The notes: a model not told the origin generated them from the sequence alone. Shown: positions 54,372 to 63,414, numbered from the stretch's first letter. The stretch: DNA of 64,000 bases from Sphingomicrobium sp. XHP0239 (GCF_039555325.1 NZ_CP154608.1:2170001-2234000); one strand, 5' to 3'. Program-made: numbers and translations.

Positions 54372-56054
54372 TTACTTGCCGTGCCCGCGCCAGCGTTTGA
54401 CGACACGACCGATGATCCCTTCCTCGTCGCCGACGTCGCGCCACATTTCGGCGAAACTGGGGTCGGACGAGGCAGGGCGCTTTTCGGCTTCGAGCGTGTC
54501 GAAGCTGACACGGATCGGAATGTTCACGCCTTCGCCGCAGACGATGACCTCGCGGTTGCGAAGCGCCGGAATGGCGTCGAGGAAACCGCGCGCGCCTTCG
54601 GGCATCGCGGCGCGCACCATGTCCTGGTCGCGCTCGTTGTTGAGACGCATCGAAAGGATCGTGCCGCACTGCGACAGCACACCTTCGGCGAGATCGGACG
54701 GGCGCTGGGTGATGAGACCGAGCGAGACGCCGTATTTACGGCCTTCCTTGGCGATCCGTTCGAGGATGCGGCGGACGGACTGGCCCCGGCCCGAACTGTC
54801 GTCCTTGGGCACGTAACGGTGCGCTTCCTCGCAGACGAGCAGCAGCGGGCGCAGCGCCTCGGTCCGCGACCAGATGGCATAGTCGAAGACCATGCGCGCG
54901 AGCACGCTGACCACCGTCGAGGTGACTTCGGACGGAACGCCCGAGACGTCGATGATGCTGATCGGGCGGCCGTTGGCGGGCAGTCGGAACATCTTGGCGA
55001 TGAACTGGTGCATCGTGTCCGACACCATCATGCCCGAGAACATGAAGGTGAAACGCGGGTCGGAGCGCAGCTCGTCGAGCTTGTTCTTGATGCGCTTGTA
55101 GGGGGTCGCTTCGCCCGCGCGATCGAGATTGCCCATTTCCGCGACGATGATCTGGTTGAGGTCGGTCAGCAGATAGGGGATCGGGCTGTCGACGGTGACC
55201 TTGCCATATTCGGCGGCCATCTTGTTGCGGCTGCGCGCCTCGAGGAGGCACTTGGCGAGAATGTCCTCGTCGCGCTGCCGCTCGGCCCCGTCAGAAGTGA
55301 GGAGCACTTCGCAATGTTCCTCGAAGTTCATCAGCCAGTAGGGCAGCTGGAGATTGTCGACGTTGAAGATCTCGCCGTGGTTCTTGAACGCGGCCGAATA
55401 TTCGCCGTGAGGATCGATCATCACGATATGACCCTCGGGGCTGAGTTGCGAAATCCGGTGCAGAATCAGCGCGACCGAGGTCGACTTGCCCGTGCCCGTC
55501 GATCCGAGAATGGCGAAATGCTTGCCGAGCATCGGGTCGATGTAGAGCGCGCCGCGGATGTCGTCGGTCGGATAGACCGTGCCGATCTCGATATGCGGGC
55601 GGCTGTCGGCGGCAAAGACGCTCTTGAGGTCGGCGGTGGTGACGGGGAAGACTTCGGCGCCCGGAATGGGGAAGCGGGTGACGCCGCGCTTGAAGCTCGA
55701 CAGGCGGCCGCTTTCCTCGCGCTTGCCCTCGCCGAGGAAGTCGACCTTGGCGATCACATTGTTCTTCTCGCCCGCGCGCATCTCGCGCACGTTGGCGATC
55801 AGCCAGTTCTTGCCCTGCGCCATCTTGACCTGGCTGCCGACCTGTCCCGACAGCCGCAGCGCGGGATCGTCTTCCTCGGCGAGCTGGTGGAGGCGTTCAA
55901 TCTCGATGGTGATCGACGAGCCCGAACCCGCAATCTCGGTCACGTGCCCGATCGGGGCGGAAACGAAGGGCGTCGCATCACCCGTGGGCGTGTCGCCGTC
56001 GGCGTAGGTCTTCAGTTCCGACAGGAAGGCGTTGAGGTTCGGTTGGTCGGTCAT
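54372..56054 (-). CDS. HerA/DUF87-type hexameric ATPase with N-terminal HAS-barrel
   Basis: A 560-residue ATPase (start ATG 56054; 56075 is also in frame). The N-terminal barrel (about 30-150) has IGHVTEIAGSGSSITIEI. Walker A GSTGTGKST lies at 184-192; Walker B LLLVCEEAHRYVP follows, then GRKYGVSLGLITQRPSDLAE with the Arg finger region. HerA works with the nuclease NurA on DNA ends in archaea; no nurA-like gene is seen next to it here. It is distinct in domain layout from the ATPase at 16913. Confidence 0.9.
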   Translation of the reverse strand: MTDQPNLNAFLSELKTYADGDTPTGDATPFVSAPIGHVTEIAGSGSSITIEIERLHQLAEEDDPALRLSGQVGSQVKMAQGKNWLIANVREMRAGEKNNVIAKVDFLGEGKREESGRLSSFKRGVTRFPIPGAEVFPVTTADLKSVFAADSRPHIEIGTVYPTDDIRGALYIDPMLGKHFAILGSTGTGKSTSVALILHRISQLSPEGHIVMIDPHGEYSAAFKNHGEIFNVDNLQLPYWLMNFEEHCEVLLTSDGAERQRDEDILAKCLLEARSRNKMAAEYGKVTVDSPIPYLLTDLNQIIVAEMGNLDRAGEATPYKRIKNKLDELRSDPRFTFMFSGMMVSDTMHQFIAKMFRLPANGRPISIIDVSGVPSEVTSTVVSVLARMVFDYAIWSRTEALRPLLLVCEEAHRYVPKDDSSGRGQSVRRILERIAKEGRKYGVSLGLITQRPSDLAEGVLSQCGTILSMRLNNERDQDMVRAAMPEGARGFLDAIPALRNREVIVCGEGVNIPIRVSFDTLEAEKRPASSDPSFAEMWRDVGDEEGIIGRVVKRWRGHGK

Positions 56055-56137
56055 TCCGTCGGCTCGCTCTCGCATTAGGGATTCGTTGGCCGTCGCTTAT
56101 TGCAAGAGACGGTAAACTTTCCCTTTAAGCCGATGCT

Positions 56138-56890
56138 TCAGGTGCGACGGGCGAAGACGAAGGCCGCGAACGCGCCGAGACCGAGCGAGACGAGCACCGC
56201 GACGAGACCGTACCACCCCTGGCGCCGTTCGGCCGCGAGCGCCACAAACCGTTCGAACCCGGTCTTCCCGATGGCGACGTCGCGGGTGGCGACCGCGAGA
56301 ATGCGGCCGTCGGCGATGAGGAAGGTTTCGGCGGTATAATCCCCGACGGGCACGCGGCTCGGGATGGCGATCCGCGCGCGGTAGAGCACGCCGTCGGTGA
56401 CGTCGACGCCGTCGGGATATTCGGCATAGAGCTGCCGTTCGCGCATGAGATCGATGAAGCCCGTTTCGATCCGGCGCTCGGTCTGCGCTTCCTGGCCGGG
56501 GCCGGGCGACAGCTGGAGATTGGCGAGACCGAGCTCGTAGATGGCGGCGGTGCGTTCATCGACGAGGTCGTCGAGCGGTGCGCTGCTGGCGACGGCGTAG
56601 AAACCGGGCGCGGAGCGGAAGAGGTGCGAATCGGCATTGACCCAGACGCCCGCGACGCGCCGCTTCTCGCGCACGAGGATACTGTCGGCGGGACCGCGCA
56701 GGACGACTGCGATGTCGGCCCCGCCTTCGGGCATCGCGTCAGGATAGATGATCGCGCCGAACAGGAGCAGTTCCTCGCCCGTGAAACTGGTCTGGATCTG
56801 GACCTGGCGCGAGGACACGTCGGGCACGAGCACCGGCGCGGCGCCGACCGCCGCGACCCAGACAAGGGCAAGGGCCAGCAGGCGAATCAC
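56138..56890 (-). CDS. TIGR02186-type membrane protein
   Basis: 250 residues: a signal-like start (LLALALVWVAAVGAAP), a periplasmic domain (residues 20-220) with VQIQTSFTGEELLLFGAII and RIAIPSRVPVGDYTAETFL, and a C-terminal anchor helix (WYGLVAVLVSLGLGAFAAFVFA). The family is conserved in alphaproteobacteria, usually next to a TauE/SafE permease, as here. GTG at 56890 overlaps the TauE stop (GTGA). The combined function is not established; sulfur-oxyanion export is a guess from the partner. Confidence 0.88.
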   Translation of the reverse strand: MIRLLALALVWVAAVGAAPVLVPDVSSRQVQIQTSFTGEELLLFGAIIYPDAMPEGGADIAVVLRGPADSILVREKRRVAGVWVNADSHLFRSAPGFYAVASSAPLDDLVDERTAAIYELGLANLQLSPGPGQEAQTERRIETGFIDLMRERQLYAEYPDGVDVTDGVLYRARIAIPSRVPVGDYTAETFLIADGRILAVATRDVAIGKTGFERFVALAAERRQGWYGLVAVLVSLGLGAFAAFVFARRT

Positions 56891-57798
56891 AGGATCGTGA
56901 CCGTGAAAATGTCGTCGGGGCGATAGGTGAGCCCCAGCAGCATCCGCGCCGCGACCGCGAGAATGATGACCGCCAGCGCGAGGCGCAGCAGGTCGGGTTT
57001 CACCTTGTGCGCGATCAGCACACCATATTGCGCGCCGACGACGCTGCCGAACAGCAGCAGGATCGCGAGGACGATGTCGACCGCCTGCGTCGTCAGGGCG
57101 TGGACGAGGGTGGTGAAGGCGCTGACCGCGAGGATCATCACGAGGCTGGTTCCGACGACGACCCGCGCCGCCATCCCCAGCACGTAAATCATCGCCGGGA
57201 TCACGATGAATCCGCCGCCTACGCCGAGCAGGACGGTCAGGATCCCCGCGCCCAGACCCACGAGCGCAGGCGCGATCGGCGAGATGTAGAGCCCCGACGC
57301 GTAGAAGCGCCAGCGCAGCGGCAGCGCTGCGATCCAGCGATGGTGACGCCTGCGCGGCCCCTTGCGCTTCGGCGGGTCGACCCACCCCAGCGCCACAACC
57401 GCATCGCGGAGCATGAGGCCGCCGATCCCGCCCAGCAGCAGGACGTAGAGAAAGCCGATGACGAGGTCGAACTGGCCCGACGCCTGCAGCAGGCGGAACA
57501 GCCCGACACCGATGAGGCTGCCCATGATCCCGCCAACGATCATCACCCCCGCCATCGGGAAGTCGATCCCGCCCCGGCGCATGTGCGCGGCCGCGCCCGA
57601 TACGCTGGTGCCGGTGACCTGGGTGGTGGCGCTGGCGACCGCCACGGTCGGCGGCACGCCATAGAAGATCAGCAAGGGGGTGGTGAGGAAGCCGCCGCCG
57701 ACCCCGAACAACCCCGACAGGACACCGACCAGCCCGCCCAGCGCCACGATGATGAGCGCGTTGACCGCCATTTCGGCGATGGGGAGGTAGATATCCAT
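56887..57798 (-). CDS. Sulfite exporter TauE/SafE family permease
   Basis: 303 residues with eight or nine helices. GGLVGVLSGLFGVGGGFLTTPLL and its second-half copy GLGAGILTVLLGVGGGFIVIPAM are the paired TauE/SafE repeats. The family exports sulfite, sulfoacetate or other organic sulfur anions. GGAGGTG is 4 nt before ATG 57798. It is coupled to the TIGR02186 gene downstream by a GTGA overlap. Confidence 0.92.
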   Translation of the reverse strand: MDIYLPIAEMAVNALIIVALGGLVGVLSGLFGVGGGFLTTPLLIFYGVPPTVAVASATTQVTGTSVSGAAAHMRRGGIDFPMAGVMIVGGIMGSLIGVGLFRLLQASGQFDLVIGFLYVLLLGGIGGLMLRDAVVALGWVDPPKRKGPRRRHHRWIAALPLRWRFYASGLYISPIAPALVGLGAGILTVLLGVGGGFIVIPAMIYVLGMAARVVVGTSLVMILAVSAFTTLVHALTTQAVDIVLAILLLFGSVVGAQYGVLIAHKVKPDLLRLALAVIILAVAARMLLGLTYRPDDIFTVTIL

Positions 57799-57863
57799 GG
57801 CACCTCCAGCCCTAGCCTTGTGGCGGAGCGAATTGAAGCGGCCTCGGTCGATCTTGACCTTCG

Positions 57864-57891
57864 TATCAGTCCGATATAAAAGTGATATCAG
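57864..57891. promoter_or_regulatory. Repeated TATCAG elements upstream of the SPFH operon, candidate operator
   Basis: TATCAG occurs at 57864-57869 and 57886-57891, exactly 22 bp apart (two helical turns), the second inside the palindrome TGATATCA. TTGACC at 57854 and the ATATAAAA nearby make a promoter likely. The Arc-like protein at 58839 could bind here. Confidence 0.4.
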
Positions 57892-57908
57892 AAAAAAGGA
57901 GGAGCATG

Positions 57909-58814
57909 ATGGTGGAAGTGGTGGAAGGCAGGTTGATCGCCAGCGACGAGCGGTCGGCATCGACGATGACGGGCTATCCGGTGCTGCTGGTGCTGCTCGC
58001 GCTGGTCGCGGCGGAGGTGTGGGCAGTATTGAGCGCGGTGCGCGCGGACGATCCGGGCGTCCTGTCGATCGTCGGCATCATCCTCGTGCCGCTCCTGTTC
58101 ATCTTCGTCAGCGTCGGTTTCTACATGCTGCAGCCCAACCAAGCGGCGGTCATCACGTTGTTCGGCACCTACAAGGGGACCGACAGGACCGACGGGCTGC
58201 GCTGGGTGTGGCCGTGGCTGGGCAAGCAGAAGGTGTCGGTACGCGCCAACAACTTCATCTCCGACCGCATCAAGGTGAACGACAGCCGCGGCAATCCGAT
58301 CGAGATGGCGGCGCAGGTCGTCTGGCGCGTGGTCGATACTGCGCAGGCGGTGTTCGACGTCGACGACTACAAGGAATTCGTCCGCGTCCAGGTGGAGGTG
58401 GCGATCCGCACGGTCGCGAGCCGCCACCCCTATGACGATTTCGACACCGACGACATCACGTTGCGCGGGCATCTGGAAGAAGTTGGTATCGAACTGCTGC
58501 GGGAGGTGCGCGAACGGCTGCGGGTCGCGGGGATCACCGTTGACGAATGCGGGTTCACCCACCTTGCCTACGCGCAGGAAATCGCTTCGGCGATGCTGCG
58601 GCGACAGCAGGCGCAGGCGGTGGTCGCGGCGCGCCAGACATTGGTCGAAGGCGCGGTCGGAATGGTCGAGCAGGCGCTGGCCGATCTGTCGAAGCGCCAA
58701 GTGGTCGAACTGGACGACGAGCGGCGCGCGGCGATGGTGTCGAACCTCATGGTGGTGCTGTGCGGCGAACGTGACACTCAACCCGTCGTCAACGCCGGCA
58801 GCCTGTACAGCTAG
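57909..58814 (+). CDS. SPFH/Band-7 domain membrane protein
   Basis: 301 residues: two N-terminal helices (about 25-45 and 55-75, e.g. SIVGIILVPLLFIFVSVGF), then the Band-7 domain (MLQPNQAAVITLFGTYKGTD; RANNFISDRIKVNDSRGNPIEMAAQVVWRV) and a coiled-coil end (FTHLAYAQEIASAMLRRQQAQA). SPFH proteins form rings that organise membrane microdomains. AAGGAGG is 6 nt before ATG 57909. It heads a tightly packed operon with an Arc-like regulator and three small membrane proteins. Confidence 0.93.
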   Translation: MVEVVEGRLIASDERSASTMTGYPVLLVLLALVAAEVWAVLSAVRADDPGVLSIVGIILVPLLFIFVSVGFYMLQPNQAAVITLFGTYKGTDRTDGLRWVWPWLGKQKVSVRANNFISDRIKVNDSRGNPIEMAAQVVWRVVDTAQAVFDVDDYKEFVRVQVEVAIRTVASRHPYDDFDTDDITLRGHLEEVGIELLREVRERLRVAGITVDECGFTHLAYAQEIASAMLRRQQAQAVVAARQTLVEGAVGMVEQALADLSKRQVVELDDERRAAMVSNLMVVLCGERDTQPVVNAGSLYS

Positions 58815-58838
58815 GGAAGAGGGCGACGCCCCGCCGCG

Positions 58839-59036
58839 ATGGCGAACAAGCGAAAAGCCTTTCCCCTGCGGCTCGATCCCGCGCTCTACGCGGCGATCGA
58901 GCGACTGGCGGCGACGGAACTGCGCTCGGCCAATGCCGAGATCGAGATCCTGCTGCGCGAGGCGCTGAAGGAACGCGGCGTGAAGCTCGATCCGCCGAAG
59001 CCCGTGAAGCGCGGAAGGCCCCCGAAAAAGGACTGA
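58839..59036 (+). CDS. Arc/MetJ-type ribbon-helix-helix DNA-binding protein
   Basis: 65 residues: KAFPLRLDPALYAAIERLAATELRSANAEIEILLREALKERG is a ribbon-helix-helix (beta strand AFPLRLD, helices LYAAIERLA and NAEIEILLREAL), and the tail PKPVKRGRPPKKD is basic. It should bind DNA as a dimer of dimers and may autoregulate the SPFH operon (TATCAG repeats at 57864-57891). Spacing of 24 nt from the SPFH stop. Confidence 0.88.
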   Translation: MANKRKAFPLRLDPALYAAIERLAATELRSANAEIEILLREALKERGVKLDPPKPVKRGRPPKKD

Positions 59037-59047
59037 GGAGAACGAGG

Positions 59048-59155
59048 ATGACCGAAGACCGGAAGATCGAATGGCGCTGGACGCCGCTGCTGCTGTCGTG
59101 GGGGATCGCGGCCACCGCGCTGGCGATCCTGCTACGAACCGGAGCGATCCCTTGA
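59048..59155 (+). CDS. 35-aa one-helix membrane peptide
   Basis: MTEDRKIEWRWTPLLLSWGI followed by AATALAILLRTGAIP gives one short helix (about 13-28) after a charged start. GAGGAG lies about 8 nt before ATG 59048. The stop overlaps the next start as TTGA, showing it is a true operon member. No function recognised. Confidence 0.65.
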   Translation: MTEDRKIEWRWTPLLLSWGIAATALAILLRTGAIP

Positions 59156-59310
59156 GCCACAAGAGCGACCGGCCAGAGACCGGAGTAGACGATCATTTCC
59201 GACCCTACGAGGGCATCCTGCCCGGCATTTGGCTCTACGCCATTGCGGGCGCCTGCCTGATGGTTCTGATCGGCGGCACCATGTTCGTGGCATTGGGAGG
59301 GTTCGAATGA
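59152..59310 (+). CDS. 52-aa one-helix membrane protein, TTG start
   Basis: A polar start (SHKSDRPETGVDDHFRPYEG) followed by a helix (ILPGIWLYAIAGACLMVLIGG). TTG at 59152 overlaps the previous stop (TTGA), and the stop overlaps the next gene (ATGA). An ATG further upstream in the frame lies inside the 35-aa gene. Unknown function; part of the SPFH operon. Confidence 0.65.
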   Translation: MSHKSDRPETGVDDHFRPYEGILPGIWLYAIAGACLMVLIGGTMFVALGGFE

Positions 59311-59570
59311 GCGGCAAGCACCACGACGGCTGGTTCTATGCCAAGCGGTTCGGCTTCGGGTCGGGGCCGCCGAGCAGTTGGCAGGGCTGGGTCGCGATGG
59401 CGCTGTATTTCGCCGGCATCGGGTTGGCGGCCCTGTTGCTGTTGCCGGAACGGGAAACGGTCTTCGTCGCGATCACCGTTTCGCTTACGCTCATCTTCAT
59501 GTGGGTAGCATGGGCCAAGACGCCCGGCGGCTGGCAATGGCGATGGGGCAAGGACAAGGATACGTGGTGA
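59307..59570 (+). CDS. 87-aa two-helix membrane protein of the SPFH operon
   Basis: MSGKHHDGWFYAKRFGFGSGP, then helix 1 (GWVAMALYFAGIGLAALLLL), a short loop (PERET), helix 2 (VFVAITVSLTLIFMWVAWA) and a basic tail ending KDKDTW. ATG 59307 overlaps the upstream stop as ATGA; the stop touches the hydrolase start (TGATG). No named family. Confidence 0.72.
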   Translation: MSGKHHDGWFYAKRFGFGSGPPSSWQGWVAMALYFAGIGLAALLLLPERETVFVAITVSLTLIFMWVAWAKTPGGWQWRWGKDKDTW

Positions 59571-60496
59571 TGATCGAGGTTGTGATGGCGATGATGCTGG
59601 CGGCGCAGGAGCCCGAGGAAGTGACGGTTGCGGGACCGGACGGGCCGTTGGCGGGAACGCTGAGCGGCCCCGCCGAGGGACCGGCGATGGTGCTGATCCC
59701 CGGATCGGGTCCGACGGATCGTGACGGCGACAATATGCTGGCGCTCAAGGGAAAGGTGTTCGTGCAGCTTGCCGACGCGCTGAACCGGCAGGGGATCGCG
59801 GTCCTGCGCTACGACAAGCGCGGGATGTTCGGGTCTGCCGCGGCCATCGCCAACGGCAACGACGTGACGCTCGACGCCTACGCCGATGATGCGCGCGCCT
59901 TCGTCGACCTGTTGCGCGATCGGGGGAGGGACTGCGTCTGGCTGGCAGGCCATTCGGAGGGCGGCGTCGTGGCGCTGACCGAGGCGGCGCGCAATCCCGA
60001 GGGTTTGTGCGGCGTCCTGCTGCTGGCGACGCCCGGTCGGCCGTTGCTCAACGTCATCGAAAGCCAGCTGGACGGCCAGATCCCCGAGGCGTGGATGGAG
60101 CTGACGGTCGCCGGACTTGATGCACTGCGGGCCGGGGAGACGTTCGATGTGGAGACGCTGCCGGCGCCGCTCCGACCGATGTTCAATCCGTCGATACAGC
60201 CTTATCTGATCGACCTCGGCGCTGCCGATCCGGCCGCGCTGGCGGGACGGGTGGCGGTGCCGATGCTGATCGTGTCGCTGGGAGAGGACGTGCAGGTCAT
60301 GGAGGCCGATGCCGACGCGCTGAGCGCTGGACAGCCGGGCGCGACGAGGGTCGACATTCCGGGCGTGAACCATGCCTTCAAGCCGGTGCGCCAAGGGGCG
60401 ACGCGCATGGAGAATATCGCGACCTATGCCGACGCGGACCTGACGATCGACCCTGCCGTCGCGACGGCCATCGCGGCGTTCATCAAGGCGGAGTAG
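59570..60496 (+). CDS. Alpha/beta hydrolase, probable exported esterase
   Basis: 308 residues. VLIPGSGPTDRDGDN is the oxyanion-hole region, GHSEGG (about 130) holds the nucleophile Ser, and VNHAFKP the catalytic His. LRYDKRGMFGS is typical of the BAAT/YqiA-like group. A short N-terminal hydrophobic stretch may act as a signal. ATG 59570 shares an A with the upstream stop (TGATG); GTG 59567 is the alternative. Last gene of the SPFH unit. Confidence 0.85.
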   Translation: MIEVVMAMMLAAQEPEEVTVAGPDGPLAGTLSGPAEGPAMVLIPGSGPTDRDGDNMLALKGKVFVQLADALNRQGIAVLRYDKRGMFGSAAAIANGNDVTLDAYADDARAFVDLLRDRGRDCVWLAGHSEGGVVALTEAARNPEGLCGVLLLATPGRPLLNVIESQLDGQIPEAWMELTVAGLDALRAGETFDVETLPAPLRPMFNPSIQPYLIDLGAADPAALAGRVAVPMLIVSLGEDVQVMEADADALSAGQPGATRVDIPGVNHAFKPVRQGATRMENIATYADADLTIDPAVATAIAAFIKAE

Positions 60497-60499
60497 GCC

Positions 60500-61618
60500 T
60501 TACTCCTCGTCGCCGTAGATGGCGACGGTGCGGCCATCGGCGCTGGTGGCGCTGCCGCGGTACATCCCGGGAGTGTCGAAGCTCCACCCGGGGGTACCGT
60601 CGGGCGCGAGATAGATGATCCCGCCGGAACCGCCGAGCTCGCCGACCTTGCGGATGATACGGTTGCCGCTCAGTCTCGAAATCTCGGCAGGTGTGGCGGG
60701 CTCAAAGCTTTCGTAGACGATACCAGCGTCGCTATCTTCGCGCTGTCGCAGCAGTTCAAAACGACGCGCCGCGTCTTGCGCCGAGTGGAAATTCAGTCCG
60801 ACCTGACTGCAATGCGCGGCCGCTACATTCAGGCGAATAAAATATTCCCCAGTCCCGGTCGCCGACACGCCGCACAGATCGTTCGCATACGTCCCCGCCC
60901 CGATGATCGGGCTGTCGCCGATGCGGCCCCAGCGCTTGCCGGTCATGCCGCCCGTCGAGGTGCCCGCGGAGATGACGCCGTTCACGTCCATTGCGACCGC
61001 GCCGACGGTGCCGAACTTGTAATCGACCTCCAACTGCTCGGAATTGGCACCGCGCATCGCGTTTTCCTTGAAACGGGTCAGCGCGTCGTAGCGCTCCTGC
61101 GTGTAGAAATAGTCGGGATCGACCTGCTCGATGCCCTGCTCGCTCGCGAATGTATCGGCGCCCTCGCCCGAGAGCAGGACGTGCGGGCTCTGCTCCATGA
61201 CCGCGCGGGCGGCGAGGATGGGGTTCTTTGTCGTCGACAGGCCAGCGACCGCGCCCGCCTCCAGCGTATCGCCGCGCATGATCGAGGAATCGAGGCTGTT
61301 GGTGCCTTCCCAGGTGAAGACCGCACCGCGCCCCGCGTTGAAGTTAGGATCGTCCTCCAGAACCATGATCGCCGCCTGGATGGCGTCGAGGCTCGATCCG
61401 CCTGCCGCCAGGATCTCGCTGCCCGCGACGAGCGCTTCGTCGAGCTTGGCGCGGATTTCCGCGTCCTTTTCCGGGGTCATGCTCTCGCGCCGGATCGTGC
61501 CCGCACCGCCGTGGATGACGAGGCTCCATCGAGGTTCGGCCTCCTGCGCGCGGGCCGTCGATGGGGCGGTGGCAGGGAGGGCGATGAGCGCGGCGAGCGC
61601 AAGGGCAAAGCGGGTCAT
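60500..61618 (-). CDS. Isoaspartyl peptidase / L-asparaginase (Ntn hydrolase)
   Basis: 372 residues with a signal peptide (LIALPATAPSTARAQ, cut about residue 25). VIHGGAGTI is the opening of the family. FNAGRGAVF follows, and the nucleophile Thr lies at GTVGAVAMD (about residue 203), where the precursor cleaves itself into alpha and beta subunits. TSTGGMTGKRWGRIGDSPIIGAGTYA is conserved. It removes isoaspartyl residues and hydrolyses asparagine in the periplasm. Start ATG 61618, no clear SD. Confidence 0.94.
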   Translation of the reverse strand: MTRFALALAALIALPATAPSTARAQEAEPRWSLVIHGGAGTIRRESMTPEKDAEIRAKLDEALVAGSEILAAGGSSLDAIQAAIMVLEDDPNFNAGRGAVFTWEGTNSLDSSIMRGDTLEAGAVAGLSTTKNPILAARAVMEQSPHVLLSGEGADTFASEQGIEQVDPDYFYTQERYDALTRFKENAMRGANSEQLEVDYKFGTVGAVAMDVNGVISAGTSTGGMTGKRWGRIGDSPIIGAGTYANDLCGVSATGTGEYFIRLNVAAAHCSQVGLNFHSAQDAARRFELLRQREDSDAGIVYESFEPATPAEISRLSGNRIIRKVGELGGSGGIIYLAPDGTPGWSFDTPGMYRGSATSADGRTVAIYGDEE

Positions 61619-61665
61619 GCCCCGCAGCCTAGCGCGCCCGCCGCCGAATACCAGTCGGGGAAATG

Positions 61666-62331
61666 CTACCAGGGAATGTCGGCACCGTCGTAGGCGACGA
61701 AACGGCCCGTATTGTCGACGCTGGTCTCGTCGATCCGCTGGCGCAGACCGGTGGCGCTCGTCTGCGTGTCGATATTGGCATTCTCGCCGCCCATGTCGGT
61801 CTTCACCCAGCCGGGGTGGAGCATCACGACGCTGATGCCGTCCGACTTCATGTCGTTGGCGAGGCTTTTCCACGCGGCGTTCACCGCCGCCTTGGAGCTG
61901 CGATAGGGGATCGAGCCTCCCGACCCGTTGTCGGCGATCGATCCCATCTTGGAGGTGACCACCGCCATCTTCTTCTGCTCCGACCCGGCGACCCTGTCCT
62001 TCAACCGCTGCGCCAGGATCGTCGGGGCGACGGCATTGATCTCGAGGACGTCCAGCCAACCGTCGCGTTCGACCTCGCGCGGGCCGTAGATGCCGGCATT
62101 GTTGAGAAAGACGTCGATCGTCTGGTCGCCCAGTTCGTCGACGAACCGATCGACCTCGCCCGCGTCCTTCACGTCGAGGCGGTGAGCGCGGACATTGTCC
62201 AGCTTGTTGAGGTCGGCGATGTCCAGTTGGTCGCGGGCGGTGGCGATGACGTCCCAGCCGTCGCGGCTATATTGTTCGGCAAGTTCGCGGCCGATGCCTC
62301 GGCTGGCGCCGGTGATCAGGATGGTGGGCAT
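61666..62331 (-). CDS. Short-chain dehydrogenase/reductase
   Basis: A 221-residue Rossmann enzyme. TGASRGIG at the N-terminus binds NAD(P). FLNNAGIYG, the Ser region VTSKMGSI, and YRSSK (Tyr-X3-Lys) supply the NNAG, Ser and Tyr-Lys active-site elements. The end HPGWVKTDMGG is standard. The substrate is unknown. GGGGAGAA about 9 nt upstream supports ATG 62331. Confidence 0.93.
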   Translation of the reverse strand: MPTILITGASRGIGRELAEQYSRDGWDVIATARDQLDIADLNKLDNVRAHRLDVKDAGEVDRFVDELGDQTIDVFLNNAGIYGPREVERDGWLDVLEINAVAPTILAQRLKDRVAGSEQKKMAVVTSKMGSIADNGSGGSIPYRSSKAAVNAAWKSLANDMKSDGISVVMLHPGWVKTDMGGENANIDTQTSATGLRQRIDETSVDNTGRFVAYDGADIPW

Positions 62332-62394
62332 GATTCTGTTCTCCCCGAATGGATGGTTCGTGGGGATAACGCGTGCGACCGGCTCGCCGATCCG

Positions 62395-63408
62395 TCAGCG
62401 GCGCTGCGACCACCATCGCCACAGCATGAACAGAAGCACCTGCACGACGAGGAGCCCGCCGCAGGCATAGACGACGATCCAGAAGGCATCGGCATCGTCG
62501 GTCCCCGGCATGCCGCCGACATTGATGCCGAGCAGACCGGTCAGGAAGCCCAGCGGGAGGAAGATCGAGGCGACGAGGGTGAGGAGATAATTGGTCTTGT
62601 CGCTGCTGGCGAGCGCGCGGGCGCGCAGTTCGTCCTGCAGCACGACGGCGGATTCCATCGAGACGTCGATATCGTCGAGATAGCGGCGCAGGCGCTCGAT
62701 CGTCTCGGCGATCTCGCGCCGGTCGTGCTCCTCGAACCAGGGGAGGCGCGCCTTGGCGATGGCTTCCAGTGCTCCGTGCTGCGGCCCCATATGGCGCTTG
62801 AGGGCAAGGCAGTTGCGGCGAATGGCGCTGGTGCGTTCGAGGATCTCGTCGCGCTCGTCGTCGATGTCGGCGTCTTCCAGATCGTCGATCACCATGTTCA
62901 TGTCGACGATCGACTTGTTCATGCGCGCGATGATCTGTTCGACCAGTTCGGTGACGAGCGCACCCGCATCGGCGGGGCCGGTCCCCGAATCGATGGCGGC
63001 GAGCACGTCGCGCGGGGTCTGCAGCGGCTCGCGCCGCAGCGTGACGAGGCGGGTGCCGTCGGACCAGAGCTGCATCGAGATCATGTCCTCGGGCTCCGCG
63101 CCCGGATTGAAGTTGATGCCGCGCAGGACCGCGACGAGCTGGTCGCCGTCGCGATAGGCGCGGGGCCGATTGCCGTCGTCGGTCAGCATTTCGGCGACCG
63201 GTTCGGGAAGGCCCAGCGCGTTCTCGAGCCAGGGTTCGGCCTCGTCGTGGGTGCGGCAAAGGTGGAGCCAGAGGAGTTCGCCGGGGCCGGCGGGGTTCCA
63301 GGCCTTGGCCTCGTTCCACCCGATCGGTCGACCGCCGCCGCGTCCGTCGAGCACCCGGCCGAACAGCAGCGGGCCGTCTTCCTCGTTGCGATGGTCGGTC
63401 AATTCCAT
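62395..63408 (-). CDS. CorA/ZntB-family metal transporter
   Basis: 337 residues: a large cytoplasmic N-domain with long coiled helices, two C-terminal helices ([21 protein letters not shown] and [20 protein letters not shown]). The loop has GINVGG, the ZntB-type variant of the CorA GMN signature. ZntB imports Zn2+ by proton coupling; CorA carries Mg2+. An AATCAT hexamer 6 nt before ATG 63408, with TTGCCT 18 nt further up, predicts a leaderless start. Divergent from ispG. Confidence 0.9.
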   Translation of the reverse strand: MELTDHRNEEDGPLLFGRVLDGRGGGRPIGWNEAKAWNPAGPGELLWLHLCRTHDEAEPWLENALGLPEPVAEMLTDDGNRPRAYRDGDQLVAVLRGINFNPGAEPEDMISMQLWSDGTRLVTLRREPLQTPRDVLAAIDSGTGPADAGALVTELVEQIIARMNKSIVDMNMVIDDLEDADIDDERDEILERTSAIRRNCLALKRHMGPQHGALEAIAKARLPWFEEHDRREIAETIERLRRYLDDIDVSMESAVVLQDELRARALASSDKTNYLLTLVASIFLPLGFLTGLLGINVGGMPGTDDADAFWIVVYACGGLLVVQVLLFMLWRWWSQRR

Positions 63409-63414
63409 GCGCGA

